Below, piece by piece: positions 39,601 to 45,600 of a DNA stretch of 64,000 nt (positions within the stretch are counted from its first letter, which is position 1; every line of letters begins with the position of its first letter). Source of the stretch: Choristoneura fumiferana (taxonomy: Eukaryota > Arthropoda > Insecta > Lepidoptera > Tortricidae); assembly GCF_025370935.1 (NCBI RefSeq), contig NC_133481.1:19221548-19285547 (forward strand). Reading direction: 5' to 3'. The notes below the pieces were generated by a model, which worked only from the letters and a program-made list of their open reading frames with translations, made no database searches and was not told the DNA's origin. The position numbers and the translations under genes are program-made.

Positions 39601-42600
39601 CATGATACCAGTTATCTGTCCGAGGTACATCACTAAAGTATAACTTTCAATCCTACTAATATTTGAGATTATTCTAAGTTGGTTAGGTTATTTATTCCTT
39701 GTCTATATCACGAGTTGGTGAGTCAGTCAGTTAAGTCAACCGGACTTTATTTGCTATTATAATTAATAATGCTAAAAGAATGTGTCATCAGATCATTCAT
39801 AAAGTTAAAGTCCAAACAGTTTTAGCTCTGTTATGTCTTGTTTACAAACATTATGGTTTGAATGAATCACAGTGGCTGTAATTCTATTCAACTGTACAGC
39901 GCACTCTAGTTCGATATCACAATGGGCATATTAGAGGATGGCCAAGTGGTTAGAGAACCTGACTACGAAGCTTGAGGTCCCGGGTTCGATTCCCGGCCGG
40001 GGCAGATATTTGTATGAATAAAATACGAATGTTTGTTCTCGGGTCTTGGATGTTTAATATGTATTTAAGTATGCATTAAAAAAAAGAAATAAGAATTTTT
40101 ATAAAATTAACCTAAACCTATAACATAACCTACAAACTAAGACCTAAACTACAACCTAAAAACCACCATTCCGCGTCGTACCCGGCTCAAAGGTGCCCAT
40201 AATGCCAGCCGCATTTCCCCGCTGTATGGCCAGCGCCACCTGCTGAACCAGGTACGACCCGGAGCGGGGGTCGCCAGTATGCATTTATATATATACTTAA
40301 GTATGTTTATCCGATGTCTAGTATCTATAGTACAAGTTTTACTTAGTTTGGGACTAGGTCTATTGGTGTCAAGTGTCCCATGATATTATTTTATTTATTT
40401 ATTATTTTTTTATTTTCACATCTGTGCGAAGTGTATTCAAACACAAAGATAGTTTCACTCACTCATTCAATCCATTCATGCCAGCTCTTGCGAATGGACC
40501 TGTACCTACCAAATTTCGTCGAAATCGCTAGAACTGTTTCCGACATCCTCATAATCCCACTACTATTATAACTGCGAAAGTTTGTAAGTCTGTTTGTTTG
40601 TTACCTGTTCACGTCTAAACCGCTTGGTATTTGAACTACGGTCCAAGCCCTCTCATTCCGAAAGGAGGCCTAGGCCCTAAGTAGAACGTTCATAGCCAGA
40701 GATGATGATGATGATGATGATTAATTTAGATAAAAAGTTTGTAAAATAACCAACCAAAAGTTGGAAAACCCCCGGCTAAACCGATTTTGATGCAACATGT
40801 CTAAGAACCATCGCTAGAAAACCTGATTTCAAATAAAAAAACCGCATTCAAATCGGTCCACCCGTTTAAGAGCTACGGTGCCACAGACACACACATAGCG
40901 GTCAAACTTATAACACCCCTCTTTTGCGTCGGGAGTTAAAAAAAGCTTGTAAAAAATGGCTACTTACGTCATAAAACCATCCAAACTTGTCAAACGGGAT
41001 CTCTATCTCGGGGAACCGGGAAGCGATGTCCAGGATGGGGTCGTCGATGCCGTCAAAGAGCCAAGTCGAGACGTTGGCAGTCAGGAACAGGTTGCGGTGG
41101 AAGGCTCGGATGAAAAGATCCACGCCCACTTTGAGGACTGTTCGCTCGAAACGTACCGAGTGAGCTATAGTCTGTGGAGTTTACAGGTAGTAAGTAGAGT
41201 TGAGTGTAATAGTACATTGTGTCTTAAGGGCGGTAAATAAGGAATTACGAACGAGAGTCTATTAGAAGCCCGAAGTCGAAGACTGAGGGCTTTAATGAGT
41301 CGATGTTCGTAATTCTAGTACCGCCCGTGCGACATACAATGTTTTTCATCACATTTGCGAGTAAAATTGTATATTTGTAAAAGAAAAACTAATATTTTTT
41401 TCAAAAATGCCAATACCGCTGGCTGCGCTCTTGGCAGCCAGCTCCCCACCGCCCTCCTCCCCTCCCCCTCCGCAGCATGTGCATGGCGTGCGTGTGCAGC
41501 GCGCGCACGGAGCAGCAGCACACCATGCAGTAACAAACTCATGCGACCGACCTTGGGCTTCATGACATGAAAATTAGTACGGGCAATGACTCATTTACCG
41601 ACCACGGGTTTCATGACAAGGACATTAAGGTCGAGGGTTTTATTTGGGGGGTTGCAACCAAGGTAGCCTGCATGTTACGACACTGTTTACGAGCAAGTGT
41701 GATGAAAAAATATGAACTTGTTCGATGCTTCAAATATGTATATACAGATGGCTCATTTACAGATAGCGCGCGAGTTGAATGCAGAGCTCAGAACTGCGAT
41801 AGGGTTGCGACCTTATTAGAATTAATGATGACGAATTTATCGATATACAGGAGGTCGGATCGGATCGGATCGTAGGATCGAATTTGTGAAAATCGTAATA
41901 GTCATATTAGGAGTTTTAAACCATTCGGAATTATAAAAACCGGTATTTTGAAATTCGTGATTCCGACTTTCGTAATTTAGTTTTTCGTATTTATTCCGCG
42001 CAGTTAACGCAATTTGACGCAATTCTAACCTAACCTAACCTAACCTATGCAGGTAAATTTGCCTAAATTGATTGATATTAATTCGAGATTCGAAATTCAA
42101 GATTACTATTATTAAAACCTCGAAGTTTATTTTGCCGAATGTCATATTTCCGAATTAGCGATGTCATTTCGGAAAATTGATAGTCGGAGTACTGTACTTC
42201 GGACTAACAACATTTTGTGTTTTTCATTCTTCGGAGTTATAAAAATCGGATACTAAAAAAATCTATATTATGAAATTCGGAAAAATAAATTTCGTGTTTT
42301 TAAATAATCGGAATTATGTGTCTTAGCAATTGTGAAAATCGGAGTTTTGAAAATCGGAATTAGCAAATACGGAATAAAATATTTCGGAGTATTCGGGTGT
42401 TCCTAATCCATTGGTGGCGTAACCCCTATGTAACCCTATGCTACGAAGTGCAAAATTCAAACTTCGTACCTTGCCGTCCCGCTGACGCTAACATTATTTA
42501 ATACGAGAGTGAGAGAGACAGTACGATACGAACTTCAATTTTCAAATTTCCATAGTAGCTCTGGTGTAACGTACCGCAATGATGGGGTTGATGCTGGTGA

Positions 42601-45600
42601 CGTCATCGGAGAGGCTCCCGTTCGACAACTCCGGCTCGAACTGCCAATAGCGCTGGTTGTAGAACGTTATTGTGCTGTTGTCGTTCCAAGTTATGTTTTC
42701 CTGGTAACAATAGGAGTCATTATAATTATTATAAATAGTGTTATAAATAAATTATTTTCTTTTTTCTTCTTTCTTTCTTTCATTATCGTTTATGTCGTCT
42801 ATTGTCGTCGTCATGGCTGAAGTAGTTAATAGACATAGAACCTTATTACTAGACCCCGGATTTTCGTTGCAATGACGTCACAATAGGGTAGTTTGGGGAG
42901 TAAATGAATCACTGAATCGAAAAATCGTCTTAGCAAACCCCTAATGGTTTTAAAAGACCTATCCAACGATACCCCACACTATAGGGTTGGATGAGAAAAA
43001 AATCACCCCCACTTTACGTCTATAGGAGGTACCCTAAAAACATTATTTTTAGAATTTTTTATTGTGCAATTTTGTCGGCATAGTTTACATCATATATCCG
43101 TGCAAAATTAAAACTTTCTAGCATTTGATAGTCCCTAAGCAAAGCCACGGACGGACAGACAGACAGACATGGCGAAACTTTAAGGGTTCCATTTTTGCCA
43201 TCTTGGCTCCGGAACCCTAAAAAAGGGGGGCGCCACCAAATAACTAACTTTCAAAGTGGGCGTTAGACGAAATAAGTTTATTTAGGAACCTCTGGGTTAG
43301 ACCTATGGTCTCTCAAGCAGAGCATCGTGGATTCAAACACATTTTTTTATTATGAGAGGGATGCAAACGAGCATCTGATAGGATATGATCACCACTTCCC
43401 ATGAGTACCAACTACTCAAGGAGTCATTGGTCCATTGCCGGCCTTTTAAGAAAGTATATGCCCTTTTCTTAAAAGCATCTGAGTTTTTCGAAATTCATGT
43501 GCGAATAACATTCCAAATTAAATATATTGACCCGGATAACTCACGTCTTAAATCGAGTTTAGCTCCGAAGACGAAGACGAAGACGAAGGGCTACGGATTA
43601 GCCCGAAACATGTCGAGCTAAACTCGATTTAAGACGTGAGTTATCCGGGTCAATATATTTAATATGAGTGAGTCTCACGGTAGTTTCATGTTCAAAACAT
43701 TCCAAATTTACCACAAGCTTTACAGCGAAGGAAAATATCGTAAGGGAACCTGCACAAACCGTTTGAAGCAATTCAATGGTGTGTGTGAAGTTCCCAATCC
43801 GCATTGAGCCCGCGTGGGAACTACGGCCCAAGCCACGGCGTTCTAAGGCCTGTGCTTAGGGAGCGTTCAAGTATTACGTAACGCAATTTGGGGGGAGGGG
43901 GGTCTTGTAAAACGTTACGATGCAAAAATCTCCAAAAATTGCGTTACGTAGGCTGGGATGATGATGATGAGTGATGACGTTGAAACTCTAGACAACAACA
44001 TACACTTGGTTGGTTTTTGTTTGCATTTCATATTTATTATCTACAGCGTTACAAGGATACAAGGAATACACACAATTATATAATTAATATAGTGAATCAA
44101 CTAAACAAGTAGGTACAAAGGCCAAATCGATTGTATTATCGCTAGAGTCTGCTACGGATGTTCTTTTTAAATATACTTTGTATCGTAAACAGTCATAGTT
44201 ATAATGTGACACTGACGTATCAGTCTATTGTTCCATGTTCCATGTAAAGATAACTAAACCCATTCGCAAGTTACCGGCACGGCAGAAGCATTAGTTCGAA
44301 TCGAATAAGCTAAAGTGTAGTAAATGAAAGCACAATTTCACTACAGTAGTATCAAACTCCAGTGTGTTGAGGATGTGCAGCCGGGTTTTGTAGCCGGCCG
44401 CAAAGGCGTATATAGTGGGGGGCCGGGTGGGCTCTGCCCACCCCAGTATGTTGGGCTACCGATTCAGAATTCTATAATACTGATATCTTCACACAAAAAT
44501 CCAGGCCAGGCCCCCCTGAAAAATAACCCTAGGTACGCCAATGGCCGGCCGGTGACTCCGGCACTGTCTGGGCCCTCCCCTCCCTTCCCACTCGTCCAGA
44601 AAGATTTTATCCCAACTGCACGCCTAGAAAGCACCTCATATAAACTTTAAAAACTAAAAACAAGTGAACAAAAGCAAGGAAATATTGTCTTTGGCCCATA
44701 AGGCGACTCAATTTGAATAAAAAATCGCAGTCGTGTCAGGGGATACTAAGGTATTAGTTGTAAACAAAAAACAAACCATAAAATCTAGTTAAACCATGGA
44801 GTTTAAAGACTCTTCTGACACCAGAAAGTTATAATGCAACAAAAGTACAATTTTCATTAATATGACGTCATGTCTTTGTTGCGTTAGTTTTCTTATATAA
44901 TACAGCGTTCGGCAGAAAAGGACTTATTTTTATTTTATTCTCAAAATTATTTTCTTGCTCCTGTCAAACTGTTGGCGTTCTGCAGAATAAACGCAACCCT
45001 GTCATCGTAACTGACACTGGCCAAGCCTTAAGGCCGCCATCAAGGGGAATAATAATATAACGACGAAATGCACTGCAAAAGGTGCAGGTTATATTATTTC
45101 GATAGGTACTTAGTCCTAGCACATGACATGGTCCTAAAGAGCGAGTAACGGCAGCTCCTTAATTTATTATTCATCGCTCTTTGATTGTTCAATGTTTTTT
45201 ATTCGTGATCGAGATGGCATTTGCTGCAGTGGCAGAAAAACTACTAAGGCTCATACCTAAAGAAAAAAAAAACAAGATGTCAACTGTCACTTGTCAAACT
45301 TGTCATTGGAAAAAAACTGCTCCTCTTCAAAAAATTTTATTTGACCACTTCAATTTATCTTGTTCATTGTAAAACTTCACTACATTTAATGCCTATACTT
45401 TGCCAATAGAACTATGACAATACACAGTTTTGCAGGAATTTTGCTGTAATAATACCAATTTTCAAACACTAATAGACCCAATTTGAACCAATTTCATTTC
45501 TTGGCTATTTATAGCAAATGACGTGAGTGCTTGTTTGTCATTTTATGGAAAATCTTGACATTTCCGTTTCATGTGTGAGTCATGGACAATATGGACATGC

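Noticed and set aside
41315..41563. 82-codon minus-strand frame rich in R, A and H
   Set aside because: Low-complexity GC patch in an intron between two exons that join perfectly, so no exon is missing there.
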